Assembly (NCBI RefSeq): GCF_001598815.1
Contig: NZ_BCZQ01000018.1
Span: 62,001 to 126,000, forward strand
DNA length: 64,000 bases
Source of the DNA: Sphingopyxis terrae subsp. terrae NBRC 15098
GTDB lineage: Bacteria; Pseudomonadota; Alphaproteobacteria; Sphingomonadales; Sphingomonadaceae
Reading direction: 5' to 3'
Made by a program: the position numbers and the translations under genes. Below are positions 54,537 through 63,224 of the stretch, piece by piece. Every line of letters starts with the position of its first letter. The stretch's first letter is position 1. The notes beneath the pieces were generated by a model, which saw nothing but the letters and a program-made list of their open reading frames with translations, was not told the DNA's origin and did not search any database.

Positions 54537-54992
54537 TCAGAAAGCGAAGCCGACGCCGACCGCGAAGGCGTCGGTGTCGTCGAAGTTGTTGATGAACTGG
54601 TGGCGATATTCGACCTTGCCATAGACGTTCTGGGTCAGCTTGTGCTGATAACCGGCGCCAACATAGGGATCGTCGATCTGGCCGAAGGTGTAGCCGCCGG
54701 TCGCGTAGAGCTTGCCGTTCGTGCCGAGGTTGGCGCCCAGGCGCGCACCCGACGAGAACTGGACCTTGGCGCCGTCGATCAGCACCTTGTCGCCCGCGAT
54801 TTCGACGCCGGCAAAAGCCTTGTCGCCCAGGTTGTAATCATAGCCGCCCGCAACGCCCAGGGTGGCGTCGTCCAGGCCGCTGCCGGTGATGTACCCGCCG
54901 CGCACTTCGACATGACCTTCGCCGTTCTGGGCGAGGGCAGGCGTGGCAACGACAGCCGAGAGGAGAGCGGCAGCAACTGCGAACTTCTTCAT
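54537..54992 (-). CDS. Small outer-membrane beta-barrel protein (porin family)
   Basis: The protein has 151 residues. Signal peptide MKKFAVAAALLSAVVATPAL ends AQ. Eight short amphipathic strands alternate with Gly/Asp turns (VEVRGGYITGSGLDDATLGV, LYATGGYTFGQIDDPYVGAG, YGKVEYRHQFINNF) and the last residue is Phe (GVGFAF), the outer-membrane assembly signal. It resembles the OmpA-like/opacity barrel group. AAAGGAAAAG precedes the ATG. It is a single-gene unit with a strong terminator. Confidence 0.87.
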   Translation of the reverse strand: MKKFAVAAALLSAVVATPALAQNGEGHVEVRGGYITGSGLDDATLGVAGGYDYNLGDKAFAGVEIAGDKVLIDGAKVQFSSGARLGANLGTNGKLYATGGYTFGQIDDPYVGAGYQHKLTQNVYGKVEYRHQFINNFDDTDAFAVGVGFAF

Positions 54993-55073
54993 TGTCTTTT
55001 CCTTTTCTTTGACAGGGGGCGCCCTTTGGGTCGCGTCCCGTGTGCAAAGATGGCGTTCGCACCTGTCGTTTCA

Positions 55074-55131
55074 ATGAACGCATCGTTCAGAAAATGACAA
55101 TTTTATTACCTGTGTTGTTTTTGCAACACAG
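55074..55131. repeat. Two small dyads between rlmN and the barrel gene
   Basis: TGAACG...CGTTCA (55074-55088) forms a 15-bp dyad with centre CAT, about 82 bases upstream of the barrel-protein ATG. CTGTGTTG/CAACACAG (55110-55117 and 55124-55131) is an 8-bp stem with a T-rich loop, 20 bases after rlmN. The first may be a regulator site and the second a weak stop for rlmN. The area is AT-rich for this genome and likely holds the barrel-gene promoter. Confidence 0.4.
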
Positions 55132-55151
55132 CATAGCTATGCAAGTCGGCC

Positions 55152-56390
55152 TCAGCCCAGCGCCGCCTGCTTCTCTTCGGCGATCCGGTCGAGTTCGGCG
55201 CGCGAGGGTTTGGTCGCCGCGCTCTTGAGCTGGCCGCACGCCGCCATGATGTCGCGCCCGCGCGGGGTGCGAATCGGCGCCGAAATTCCGCTTTCGAAGA
55301 TGATGTTGCTGAACGCGCGCACCCGCTCGGGCGACGAACATTCATAGATCGCGCCGGGCCAGGGGTTGAACGGGATCAGGTTGACCTTCGCCGGCAGCTT
55401 GTACTGCTTGATCAGCCGCACCAGCTCGCGCGCATCGGCGTCGCTGTCATTCTTGTCCTTCAGCATCACATATTCGAAGGTGATGCGCCGCGCATTGTTC
55501 GCGCCGGGGTAGGCGGCGCAGGCGGCGAGCAGTTCCTCGATGCCGTATTTGCGGTTGAGCGGCACGATCTCGTCGCGGATTTCCTTGTTCACCGCGTGGA
55601 GCGAGACGGCGAGGTTGACCCCGATTTCCTCGCCCGCGCGCGCCATCATCGGCACCACGCCGCTCGTCGACAGGGTGATGCGCCGCTTCGACAGCGCCAG
55701 CCCGTCGCCGTCCATCACGATCTTCAGCGCGCCCTTGACCTCGTCGAAATTATAGAGCGGCTCGCCCATCCCCATCATCACGATATTGGTCAGCATACGG
55801 CCGTCCGCGGTATAATGGCCCGCGTCGTCATCCTCGTCGTCGATGTCGGCGCTTGATGCCATCGTGCCCTTCGGCCATTCGCCCAGCGCATCGCGCGCGA
55901 GCAGAACCTGGCCGACGATCTCGCCGGCAGATAGGTTGCGGACGAGCCGCATCGTGCCGGTGTGACAGAAACGGCAGTTCAGGGTGCAGCCGACCTGGCT
56001 GGACACGCACAGCGTTCCCCGATCGGCGTCGGGAATGAACACCATTTCATATTCCTGGCCGTCCGCCGCCGCGAGCAGCCATTTGCGCGTGCCGTCGGTT
56101 GAAACCTGCGCGGTGACGACGGTCGGGCGGCCGACGATGAAGCGTTCGGTGAGCCAGGGGCGCATCGCCTTGGCGATGTCGGTCATCGCGTCGAATTCGG
56201 TGACGCCGCGATGATAGATCCAGTGCCAGATCTGCTTGGAGCGCAGCTTCGCCGCCTTGGCGTCGAGCCCCGCCTCCTCGAGCGCGGAACGGATGCCCTC
56301 GCGCGTCAGTCCGACAAGGTCGACGCGGTTGCCGCCGCGCAGGGGAACGGTGCCCGTCGTAACGGGATCGATGTGGCCGGGGATCTGCAT
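55152..56390 (-). CDS. rlmN: Dual-specificity 23S rRNA/tRNA adenine C2-methyltransferase RlmN
   Basis: The protein has 412 residues from the ATG at 56390. It methylates A2503 of 23S rRNA and A37 of some tRNAs by radical SAM chemistry. The cluster motif is [20 protein letters not shown] (CxxxCxxC), the catalytic second Cys is in [10 protein letters not shown] near the C-terminus, and [13 protein letters not shown] and ISLHA-like [20 protein letters not shown] are the other signatures. An insert of about 25 acidic residues ([17 protein letters not shown]) sits before the [13 protein letters not shown] strand. Confidence 0.95.
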   Translation of the reverse strand: MQIPGHIDPVTTGTVPLRGGNRVDLVGLTREGIRSALEEAGLDAKAAKLRSKQIWHWIYHRGVTEFDAMTDIAKAMRPWLTERFIVGRPTVVTAQVSTDGTRKWLLAAADGQEYEMVFIPDADRGTLCVSSQVGCTLNCRFCHTGTMRLVRNLSAGEIVGQVLLARDALGEWPKGTMASSADIDDEDDDAGHYTADGRMLTNIVMMGMGEPLYNFDEVKGALKIVMDGDGLALSKRRITLSTSGVVPMMARAGEEIGVNLAVSLHAVNKEIRDEIVPLNRKYGIEELLAACAAYPGANNARRITFEYVMLKDKNDSDADARELVRLIKQYKLPAKVNLIPFNPWPGAIYECSSPERVRAFSNIIFESGISAPIRTPRGRDIMAACGQLKSAATKPSRAELDRIAEEKQAALG

Positions 56391-56451
56391 GATGCGCGGC
56401 CCTATAGTCGCGATGCGCGCTTTGCGCAATTGCGCGCGTCAGCGCGGCCCT

Positions 56452-56799
56452 TCACGCGCCGTGATAGGGGTCCATCGCATCTTCGAAATCTTCGAGCGTC
56501 CCGACATGCTCCAGCGGCGGTTCGCCGGGGGCGGCGGGAAAGATCGCGTCGATTCGGCGGCGCAGCGTGTCGTCGAACGCGGCATGGTTCGAAATGCGCG
56601 CGTTGCTGCTGACCGTCAGTTCGGTGCGGATCGCGCCCTTGATGCGCTCCAGCCCCTCGGGGCTCAGCACCCCGCTGTTCAGCAATTCCTCGCAAAGCTG
56701 GATCAACCCGACGGTCGTCGCATGGGCACGCAGCCCGATGAAATCCAGCGCCCGGTGCCGCTCACGTGCGGCGGCATCGCATCTGCCAATGGCATTCAT
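56452..56799 (-). CDS. Helical 115-residue protein, unknown
   Basis: The protein has 115 residues from the ATG at 56799. GGAGATGGG lies just upstream. Segments such as HATTVGLIQLCEELLNSGVL, SPEGLERIKGAIRTELTVSS and DDTLRRRIDAIFPAAPGEPP look helical and amphipathic. No signal, membrane segment or known motif is seen. It lies 61 bases upstream of rlmN on the same strand. I assign no function. Confidence 0.6.
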   Translation of the reverse strand: MNAIGRCDAAARERHRALDFIGLRAHATTVGLIQLCEELLNSGVLSPEGLERIKGAIRTELTVSSNARISNHAAFDDTLRRRIDAIFPAAPGEPPLEHVGTLEDFEDAMDPYHGA

Positions 56800-56880
56800 T
56801 GGCCCATCTCCTCATCCCACTAACCTCGCCGTCGGGCGCGCCTCTGTCGGGCGTCGTCCTTTCGGGCCGGTCGATCATGC

Positions 56881-56924
56881 GCGCCGGACGCCGCCTCGGC
56901 AAGAGCCGATGTGGCGTCCGGCGC
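56881..56924 (-). terminator. Two-part hairpin after the SDR gene
   Basis: Perfect 12-bp arms GCGCCGGACGCC (56881-56892) and GGCGTCCGGCGC (56913-56924) enclose a second stem TCGGC/GCCGA with tetraloop AAGA. It lies 45 bases after the SDR stop. No T tract follows, so it may be a protein-assisted stop or a protective 3' structure. Confidence 0.55.
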
Positions 56925-56968
56925 ATCATTTCGGGATGAGCGCGCTGCCGGTGATCGGAATGCGGCGA

Positions 56969-57712
56969 TCAGAGGGTGGCGAGGAACGCCAGTCGTTCGG
57001 CGACCGCGCCTTCGGCTTCGGCGTGCCGCAGCGGGAGGACATTGCGCACCAGAATCTCCGCCGGGGTCGGCGTTTCGGCGAACAGGGCCATGACCTCGTC
57101 GGCAAAGGCGTCCAGCGGCATATAGGCGTCGCGCGTCGACTGGCCGGGGGTCAGTTCAGTCCGCACCGCGGGCGGCGCCAGCTCGATCACCTCGACCCGG
57201 CCGGCAAGCTGGACGCGCAGCGCCTGCGTATAGCTGTGCAGCGCCGCCTTGGTCGCCGAATAGGTCGGCGCCTTGGGCAGCGGAACAAAGGCCAGCCCGG
57301 ACGTCACGTTGACGATCGCGCCGTCGCTGCGCGCGACGAGATGGTCGATCAGCGCATCGGTCAGCCGGATCGGGCCGAGCAAGTTGGTGACGACCGTCGC
57401 TTCGGCGTCGCTCAGGTCGCGCTCGCCGTCCAGCGCCTCGTACATCATCACCCCGGCGTTGTTCATCAGGACGTTGAGATCGGGGAAGCGCTGCACGATA
57501 TCGGCGGCAAAGGCGGCGATCGCGTCGGCGTCGGTCACGTCGAGCGGCAGCGCGTGCATATTGGCCCGGCCCGCGATCGCCGCATCCAGCTTGGCGCTAT
57601 TGCGTCCGGTCACGATCACCACATTGCCGGCATCGTGCCAACGCTGCGCGAGCGCCAGACCGATGCCCGATCCGCCGCCGGTGACCAGGATGGTGTTGCC
57701 TGTCGTTTTCAT
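56969..57712 (-). CDS. Short-chain dehydrogenase/reductase (DltE-like)
   Basis: The protein has 247 residues from the ATG at 57712. The NAD(P) motif is ILVTGGGSGIGLALAQRWHD, the structural NNAG is in VLMNNAGVMMYEALDG, and the catalytic Ser/Tyr/Lys are in IVNVTSGLAFVPLPKAPTYS and ATKAALHSYTQALR. The closest named type is the DltE-like oxidoreductase group. It is divergent from an HxlR regulator that probably controls it in response to a reactive compound such as a quinone or aldehyde. Confidence 0.9.
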   Translation of the reverse strand: MKTTGNTILVTGGGSGIGLALAQRWHDAGNVVIVTGRNSAKLDAAIAGRANMHALPLDVTDADAIAAFAADIVQRFPDLNVLMNNAGVMMYEALDGERDLSDAEATVVTNLLGPIRLTDALIDHLVARSDGAIVNVTSGLAFVPLPKAPTYSATKAALHSYTQALRVQLAGRVEVIELAPPAVRTELTPGQSTRDAYMPLDAFADEVMALFAETPTPAEILVRNVLPLRHAEAEGAVAERLAFLATL

Positions 57713-57773
57713 CGATTGTCCTTCGTTTCGGGGTTGGGGAGGCGGCCAATTTATGCCAATACTCTCCAATGGA

Positions 57774-57800
57774 AAGTAGGCACCTGAAAGTGCTATACTT
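57774..57800. promoter_or_regulatory. Near-symmetric site in the SDR/HxlR divergent promoter
   Basis: AAGTAGGCAC (57774-57783) faces GTGCTATACTT (57790-57800) across CTGAAA, symmetric except for one inserted base. It ends 5 bases before the annotated HxlR ATG and 62 bases from the SDR ATG. HxlR proteins usually bind such sites between divergent genes. Confidence 0.45.
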
Positions 57801-57805
57801 ACGCG

Positions 57806-58222
57806 ATGGAGAGAATTGGGATTTCTGCCGTGCCCGCGATGCAAAATTATTCGGCCGCCGCCGATCCCGCGCCCGATCCGCGCGTCGAGATGCTGGTCAA
57901 CGACCTGATCGGTCGAGTCGCCGACAAATGGACGCTGCTCGTGCTCGAGGAGTTGGAAGAGCATGGCACCTGCCGCTTCACCCGGCTGGCGCAGCTTGTA
58001 CCGGGGATCAGCCAGAAGATGCTGACCCAAACGCTGCGCGCGATGGAGCGCGACGGGCTCGTCCGCCGCACCGTCTATCCGGTGGTGCCGCCGAAGGTCG
58101 AATATGCGCTGACCGATCTCGGCCACAGCCTGGGCGAAGCCTTTTGCGGCGTGTGGCATTGGGCCGAAGCGCATCTCGCCGCGGTCGAAGCGGCGCGCAG
58201 CGCTTTCGACGCCGGCACCTGA
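57806..58222 (+). CDS. HxlR-family transcriptional regulator
   Basis: The protein has 138 residues. The winged helix is complete: LVNDLIGRVADKWTLLVLEE, CRFTRLAQLVPGISQKMLTQ with TLRAMERDGLVRRTVYPVVP and PKVEYALTDLGHSLGEAFCG. An ATG at 57839 would give 127 residues and leave normal room for the operator upstream, so the start is uncertain. Divergent pairing with an oxidoreductase is typical of HxlR regulators such as YodB. A late Cys (EAFCGVWHW) might be redox-active. Confidence 0.88.
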   Translation: MERIGISAVPAMQNYSAAADPAPDPRVEMLVNDLIGRVADKWTLLVLEELEEHGTCRFTRLAQLVPGISQKMLTQTLRAMERDGLVRRTVYPVVPPKVEYALTDLGHSLGEAFCGVWHWAEAHLAAVEAARSAFDAGT

Positions 58223-58257
58223 CCGCGGCGGCGGCGCGCTGCGCGCTTATTTGGCGC

Positions 58258-58587
58258 CTATTTGGCGAGCGTCACCTGGATCGGTTCGCCGCGCGTTGCG
58301 GCGCTGGCGATGACGCGTTCGGCCTCGGCCGATGCCTGGCGCATCGTGTCGCGGCGGCATTGCTGGACGTCATTCTTGCCTTCCAGATCATAGTCGGGCG
58401 CGCTGCCGCACACCGCGACGACCGCCCGCCAGATGCGGCGCTCGAGCCTATGGGCGCCGCGTGCGCTGCCAAGGTCGAGGTCCGAATGGACGACCGTCGC
58501 GCTGCGCGGTGCGGGCGCGGGTTCGGCATGGACGGGCAGGGCGGATGCCGCCGCGGCGAGCGCGACAAGGGTCAACATCATCTTCAT
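58258..58587 (-). CDS. UrcA-family small exported protein
   Basis: The protein has 109 residues from the ATG at 58587 with GGAG 8 bases upstream. The signal peptide KMMLTLVALAAAASALPVHA is followed by the UrcA pattern: VVHSDLDLGSARGAHRLERR, IWRAVVAVCGSAPDYDLEGK, then QCRRDTMRQASAEAERVIAS, with two Cys likely in a disulfide. Such proteins are frequent in Sphingomonadales; the function is unknown. It is divergent from the LysR gene. Confidence 0.8.
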   Translation of the reverse strand: MKMMLTLVALAAAASALPVHAEPAPAPRSATVVHSDLDLGSARGAHRLERRIWRAVVAVCGSAPDYDLEGKNDVQQCRRDTMRQASAEAERVIASAATRGEPIQVTLAK

Positions 58588-58686
58588 CTTGTTTCTCCGT
58601 CGACCGGCGGGTTGGGGAGGGGAGGAAGCCGGTAAGGCCAAGATAGGCCGGCGCGCCGCGCCGCAGGAGCAACGATGTTGCGCGAT

Positions 58687-58708
58687 CATTCTGCATAATT
58701 GCAGAATG
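58687..58708. promoter_or_regulatory. 22-bp perfect dyad, candidate LysR operator
   Basis: CATTCTGCA (58687-58695) and TGCAGAATG (58700-58708) are exact complements around TAAT. It lies 31 bases before the LysR ATG and 100 bases from the urcA-like start, the position expected for LysR autoregulation and divergent control. Confidence 0.6.
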
Positions 58709-58739
58709 AAGCGTGGGCGATTATTCCCCACAAGACGCC

Positions 58740-59621
58740 ATGTTCGACTGGAACGACCTTAAATATTTCCTCGCGGTCGCCGAAAGCGGCAGCACGCTCG
58801 CGGCGGCGCAGGCGCTGCGCGTCAGCCAGACGACGGTGGCGCGGCGTATTGCCGCGCTGGAGGCGGCTACCGGCGTCACGCTATTTGAACGGCGCCAGGC
58901 TGGCTATGCGTTGACGCCGACGGGCGAGGCGATGCTGGCGAGTGCGCTTGCGGTCCGCGACTCTGCGGACCGGTTCGGCGAAGCCGTGGGCGCCCAGTCG
59001 CGCGACGCGGGCGGGACCGTCAGCCTGACGACGATGGAGATTATTGCGATCACCCTTCTGCCGCCCATCCTGCGCGACCTGCGTGCAGCGCATCCCGGCA
59101 TCCATATCGACCTCGACACCGCCGACGAGCCGCGCGACCTTGCAAGCGGCGCCGCCGATATCGCGATCCGCAGCAGCAAGCAGCCGACGGGGGCGGGTCT
59201 CGTCGGACGCCGCGTCGCCGATAATCCGTGGACGGTTTATTGCAGCCGCGACTATGCCGGACGCCACGGCATTCCGCACAGCCGCGAGGAACTGGCGAGG
59301 CATCCCTTCATCGGCGGCGGCGGCCATATCTGGGAGCCGTATCGGGCGTGGCTGAAGCAATACCGGCTCGAGGATTCGGTGGTCATGCGTTACGATACCG
59401 CATCGGGGTTGCTCGCTGGCGTGCGTTCGGGAATGGGGCTGACGATCCTGCCGGCCTTCCTCGCCGACCGCGAACCCGACCTCGTCCGCTGCATCCCGGC
59501 GCGGGAGGATGATACGACCGGCCTGTGGCTGCTCACCCACGAACGCCTGCGCCACGTCCCCCGCATCCGCGTCGTACTCGATTTTCTGGCCGGGGCGTTG
59601 ACGCGGCTTGCACGCAGTTGA
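58740..59621 (+). CDS. LysR-family transcriptional regulator
   Basis: The protein has 293 residues from the ATG at 58740 (MFDWNDLKYFLAVAESGSTL); a GTG at 58713 is less likely. The HTH is AAAQALRVSQTTVARRIAAL, followed by the linker and a two-lobed effector domain (VSLTTMEIIAITLLPPILRD, GLVGRRVADNPWTVYCSRDY, LLAGVRSGMGLTILPAFLAD). The effector is unknown. It probably controls its own gene and the divergent urcA-like gene through the dyad at 58687. Confidence 0.9.
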   Translation: MFDWNDLKYFLAVAESGSTLAAAQALRVSQTTVARRIAALEAATGVTLFERRQAGYALTPTGEAMLASALAVRDSADRFGEAVGAQSRDAGGTVSLTTMEIIAITLLPPILRDLRAAHPGIHIDLDTADEPRDLASGAADIAIRSSKQPTGAGLVGRRVADNPWTVYCSRDYAGRHGIPHSREELARHPFIGGGGHIWEPYRAWLKQYRLEDSVVMRYDTASGLLAGVRSGMGLTILPAFLADREPDLVRCIPAREDDTTGLWLLTHERLRHVPRIRVVLDFLAGALTRLARS

Positions 59622-59777
59622 CTAGGCGGCGGCGCGGACCGGAAAGGCCTTTCCTACAATCGTCGGCTGTGGTTCAAACTGGCCAATGACGACCGGCACC
59701 CCTCCACAACATGAAACGCGAGTGGAGTTGAGCGGTTATCCGCGATTTTTCGATCGCACAAAATCTTCTACCTTCGT

Positions 59778-59845
59778 CACCCCGGACTTGATCCCGGGTC
59801 CATTCGCGCCGCGTCGAAGAAGTCCACCACGGATCAGGTCCGGTG
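59778..59845. repeat. REP-like sequence after the LysR gene
   Basis: ACCCCGG/CCCGGGT (59779-59785 and 59793-59799, one mismatch) around ACTTGAT, then CACGGA/TCCGGTG-type arms near 59828-59845, form two small dyads with the same CCCGGA-TTGAT core as the repeat at 7147. The rest of the 286-base gap (59622-59907) shows no gene. Confidence 0.55.
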
Positions 59846-59907
59846 CAGCTTGCTACCGTGAATCGCGAATGAAGTTCGGCAGTTTTCTGCCATTTTCCAA
59901 ACCGGCA

Positions 59908-60402
59908 TCAGCGGATGCTCGCGCACCCCAGCGCTGCCGCGTCGATCGCCGTCGCGGCGCCGCGCAGGCGATAGGTGTCGGCAATCGCGCCGCCCGTCAT
60001 AGACCGGCTCTCGACGCTCATGCTCGGCGCTGCGCGCATCGCGGCGATGATCGCGGCGTCCATGCGGGCATCGCTGGCCCAGCCGTGGGCGCCATTGCCG
60101 GTCAGCACGAAGCGGCGGCTGCCGACCGTCAGCCGCAATTCGCTCTGCGGTGCGCGCGGCTTCGACAGGCGGATATAGAATTGACCGCGGATGCGCGCCT
60201 TGGGCCAATATCCGATGCTGGCATAGGCTTTTTCCTGCGCCCGCCCGATCGTCGCGGCGGGGCTGGCGATCGCGTAGCAGCGGGGGGTTGCCGGATCGCG
60301 GAAAGCGCCCCAGCCATCGAAGATGCCGAGCGCGGTCGGTGCCGCCCAGGCGAACGCGGGCAGGCCGATGCACAGCAATAGAAGGAATAGCGCCCGCCGC
60401 AT
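59908..60402 (-). CDS. Exported protein, possibly IalB (invasion-associated locus B) type
   Basis: The protein has 164 residues from the ATG at 60402. The signal peptide is RRALFLLLLCIGLPAFAWAA. The mature part has FDGWGAFRDPATPRCYAIAS, KARIRGQFYIRLSKPRAPQS, RFVLTGNGAHGWASDARMDA and a C-terminal Cys (ALGCASIR), so a disulfide between the two Cys is likely. The W-x-C opening and length resemble the IalB fold, but the match is loose and hypothetical protein is the safe label. It is divergent from dnaN. Confidence 0.6.
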   Translation of the reverse strand: MRRALFLLLLCIGLPAFAWAAPTALGIFDGWGAFRDPATPRCYAIASPAATIGRAQEKAYASIGYWPKARIRGQFYIRLSKPRAPQSELRLTVGSRRFVLTGNGAHGWASDARMDAAIIAAMRAAPSMSVESRSMTGGAIADTYRLRGAATAIDAAALGCASIR

Positions 60403-60572
60403 CGCGCTTCCGTTGCGCGAAAGCCGCCGCAATGCAAGCATGGCTTGCGCGGCGCGGTGCGCGCGTTAAGGAAGGAAGACATTTCCAGGGGCAGGGAATC
60501 GGGGCGTCGCTGCGTCCGCGGCGCCGGCTCCATCAGGGACTTCTCCCGCAGAACACAGGATGGCGGATAAGA

Positions 60573-61688
60573 ATGAAAGCGACGATTGAACGCGCAGTGC
60601 TTCTGAAGAGCCTCGGCCACGTCCAGTCGGTGGTCGAACGGCGCAACACGATTCCGATCCTGTCGAACGTCCTGATCGAAGCCGATGCGAGCGGCCAGCT
60701 CAAGCTGATGGCGACCGACCTTGATCTGCAGGTCGTCGAAACCATCGCGGCAAAGGTCGAAACGCCGGGTACCACGACCGTCTCGGCGCACACCCTGTTC
60801 GAAATCGCGCGCAAGCTGCCCGAAGGCGCCGAGGTCAGCCTCGCCGCCGCCGAAGGCAAGATGCAGGTCAAGGCCGGCCGCTCGAACTTCAATCTGCCGA
60901 CGCTGCCGCGCGACGACTTCCCGGTGATCGCCGAGGGCGATTTGCCGACCAGCTTCGAACTGCCGGTCGCCGAACTCATCCAGATCATCGACAAGACGCG
61001 CTTCGCCATCTCGACCGAGGAAACGCGCTATTATCTCAACGGCATCTTCCTGCACGTCGCAGAAGATTCGACGGGTCCGGTGCTCAAGGCCGCGGCGACC
61101 GACGGTCACCGTCTCGCGCGTTATACGGTGACGCGTCCCGAGGGCGCCGCGGGCATGCCCGACGTCATCGTGCCGCGTAAGTGCGTCGGCGAAATCCGCA
61201 AGCTGCTCGACGAGGCCGAAGGCAATGTCGAAATCAGCCTCTCGGCGTCGAAGATTCGCTTCCAGCTCGGCAATGCCGTGCTGACCTCGAAGCTGATCGA
61301 CGGCACCTTCCCCGACTATAGCCGCGTCATCCCGACCGCGAACGACAAGCTCCTGAAGGTCGATCCCAAGAGCCTGTTCCAGGGCGTCGATCGCGTCTCG
61401 ACCATCGCCAGTGAAAAGACGCGCGCGGTCAAGGTCGGGCTCGACAAGGATCGCATCACGCTCAGCGTCACCAGCCCCGAAAACGGTACGGCGGCCGAAG
61501 AACTTCCCGCCGGCTACGACGCCGACGCGATGGAGATCGGCTTCAATGCCCGCTATCTCAGCGATATCCTGGGACAGGTCGACGGCGACAGCGTCGAACT
61601 CCATCTCGCCGATGCGAATGCGCCGACGCTGATCCGCGAAAGCGAAAAGAGCCCGGCGCTCTACGTGCTGATGCCGATGCGGGTGTAG
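60573..61688 (+). CDS. dnaN: DNA polymerase III beta subunit (sliding clamp)
   Basis: The protein has 371 residues from the ATG at 60573. Three clamp domains are seen: MKATIERAVLLKSLGHVQSV and VERRNTIPILSNVLIEADAS; ELIQIIDKTRFAISTEETRY with LNGIFLH; and NARYLSDILGQVDGDSVELH ending ALYVLMPMRV. It encircles DNA and holds the replicative polymerase. dnaA and recF are not next to it, so this order differs from the common origin cluster. It stands alone on the + strand. Confidence 0.96.
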   Translation: MKATIERAVLLKSLGHVQSVVERRNTIPILSNVLIEADASGQLKLMATDLDLQVVETIAAKVETPGTTTVSAHTLFEIARKLPEGAEVSLAAAEGKMQVKAGRSNFNLPTLPRDDFPVIAEGDLPTSFELPVAELIQIIDKTRFAISTEETRYYLNGIFLHVAEDSTGPVLKAAATDGHRLARYTVTRPEGAAGMPDVIVPRKCVGEIRKLLDEAEGNVEISLSASKIRFQLGNAVLTSKLIDGTFPDYSRVIPTANDKLLKVDPKSLFQGVDRVSTIASEKTRAVKVGLDKDRITLSVTSPENGTAAEELPAGYDADAMEIGFNARYLSDILGQVDGDSVELHLADANAPTLIRESEKSPALYVLMPMRV

Positions 61689-61713
61689 GCCGGCGTCCGC
61701 TTGATCTGGCGGA

Positions 61714-63054
61714 TCAGCCCGCCTTCGCGACCCGCCAGATAATCCCGCCGGTATCGTCGGCAACCAGCGCGCTGCCGTCCTTGGCGACCTTGACATCGGC
61801 CGGGCGGCCGCGGGTCGTCTTGCCGTCCTTGGCGACGAACTGGTCGAGCAGGGTGACGGGCAGGGCGTCGAGCGGCTTGCCATTGTCGCCGAACTTGACG
61901 AACACGACGTCATATCCCGACACCGGATCGCGGTTCCACGACCCGTGTAGCGCGATCAGCGCCCCGTTCGCCCAGCGGTCGCCAAGGTCCAGACCGTTGG
62001 TGAAGGTCATGCCCAGCGGCGCGACATGGGCGCCCAGCGCATATTGCGGCCGCTTGACATATTGCCGCCGATCCTCGGCTTCGGGGGCAACCCGCGGATC
62101 GGTGAAACCGCCCCAATAATACCAGGGCCAACCGAAGAAATCGCCCTCGTCGACGTCGGTCAGATAGTCGGGAACGAGGTCCGATCCCAGCATGTCGCGC
62201 TCGTTGACCACGGTCCACAGCGTGTTGCTGCCCGGATAGAAGGCAAGGCCGACGGGGTTGCGGATACCGGCGGCATAGGTGCGCATATATTTATTCTCGG
62301 GCCGCACCTCCAGAATACGGGCGCGGCGGACCTCGTTGCCCATGCCCTTTTCGCCGATGTTCGAATCGGCGCCGACGCCGATGTAGAGCCAGCCATTGGG
62401 CGCCGCGACCAGGCTCTTCGTCCAGTGGCGGTTGGTGCCTTGGGCGGGCAGATCGACGATCTTGGTCGGCTTGCCAGCCATCGCGGTCGCGCCCTCGACA
62501 AACGGAAAGGCGAGCAGCGCGTCAGTGTCGGCGACGTAGAGCGTCTTGCCAACGAGCGCCATGCCATAGGGCGAGTTGAGCCCGGTGATATACGCGGTCT
62601 TCACTTCCGCCTTGCCGTCGCCATTGGCGTCGCGGAGCAGGGTGATGCGATTGGCCGAGGGGCCGCCGGCGCCCGCCTTGCCCATCAGTGACTTCATCAC
62701 CTTGCCTTCGATGCCGCTGTCCTTGCGCGGCGGGCTCTGCGCCTCGGCGACCAACACGTCGCCATTGGGCAGCACGAGCATCGAACGCGGATGGTCAAGC
62801 CCTTCGGCAAAGCGCGCGACGGTCAATCCCTCCGCGGCCCGAGGCGCTTCGCCGTCCGGCCAGCCCGTGGCTTCGAGCACCTTCATCGTCGGAAATTGTT
62901 CGGGGCGCTGCGATGCCATCACCGGCACCCGGCCGCTGAGTTCGGCGGTCGAAAAGCGCGCAATGTCGGGACGTGACGCGACGTAAAAGGCGATCCCGCC
63001 CGCGACGATCAACACGACAAGGGCGATGGCGACATATTTCAGGATCTTGCGCAT
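61714..63054 (-). CDS. Sorbosone dehydrogenase / PQQ glucose-dehydrogenase-like beta-propeller
   Basis: The protein has 446 residues. An N-terminal anchor (ILKYVAIALVVLIVAGGIAF) leads to a six-bladed propeller: FAEGLDHPRSMLVLPNGDVL, GLNSPYGMALVGKTLYVADT, HWTKSLVAAPNGWLYIGVGA, AGIRNPVGLAFYPGSNTLWT, NERDMLGSDLVPDYLTDVDE and ALIALHGSWNRDPVSGYDVV. These are the L-sorbosone dehydrogenase/GDH motifs, including the catalytic-type His. PQQ dependence and sugar substrate are family inferences. It converges on dnaN with 25 bases between stops. Confidence 0.88.
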   Translation of the reverse strand: MRKILKYVAIALVVLIVAGGIAFYVASRPDIARFSTAELSGRVPVMASQRPEQFPTMKVLEATGWPDGEAPRAAEGLTVARFAEGLDHPRSMLVLPNGDVLVAEAQSPPRKDSGIEGKVMKSLMGKAGAGGPSANRITLLRDANGDGKAEVKTAYITGLNSPYGMALVGKTLYVADTDALLAFPFVEGATAMAGKPTKIVDLPAQGTNRHWTKSLVAAPNGWLYIGVGADSNIGEKGMGNEVRRARILEVRPENKYMRTYAAGIRNPVGLAFYPGSNTLWTVVNERDMLGSDLVPDYLTDVDEGDFFGWPWYYWGGFTDPRVAPEAEDRRQYVKRPQYALGAHVAPLGMTFTNGLDLGDRWANGALIALHGSWNRDPVSGYDVVFVKFGDNGKPLDALPVTLLDQFVAKDGKTTRGRPADVKVAKDGSALVADDTGGIIWRVAKAG

Positions 63055-63224
63055 GCCCCCTGCTTACACGCGCAGTGCCGCGCGGCAAAGAGGCGAAAGG
63101 CGAAGGCTATGGTTAAGCGCCAAGCCGCTTGCATTAACCTTACCCGATTGTTCATCACGGTTGGGAACGGCGCGGTCAGGCGTGCGCGCTAGGGGAGTGT
63201 TTCGAGGCAACGGACGGGGACTCC

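Noticed and set aside
60573-61688. Chromosome origin next to dnaN
   Set aside because: No dnaA, recF or gyrB nearby and no cluster of DnaA boxes noticed in the flanking gaps.
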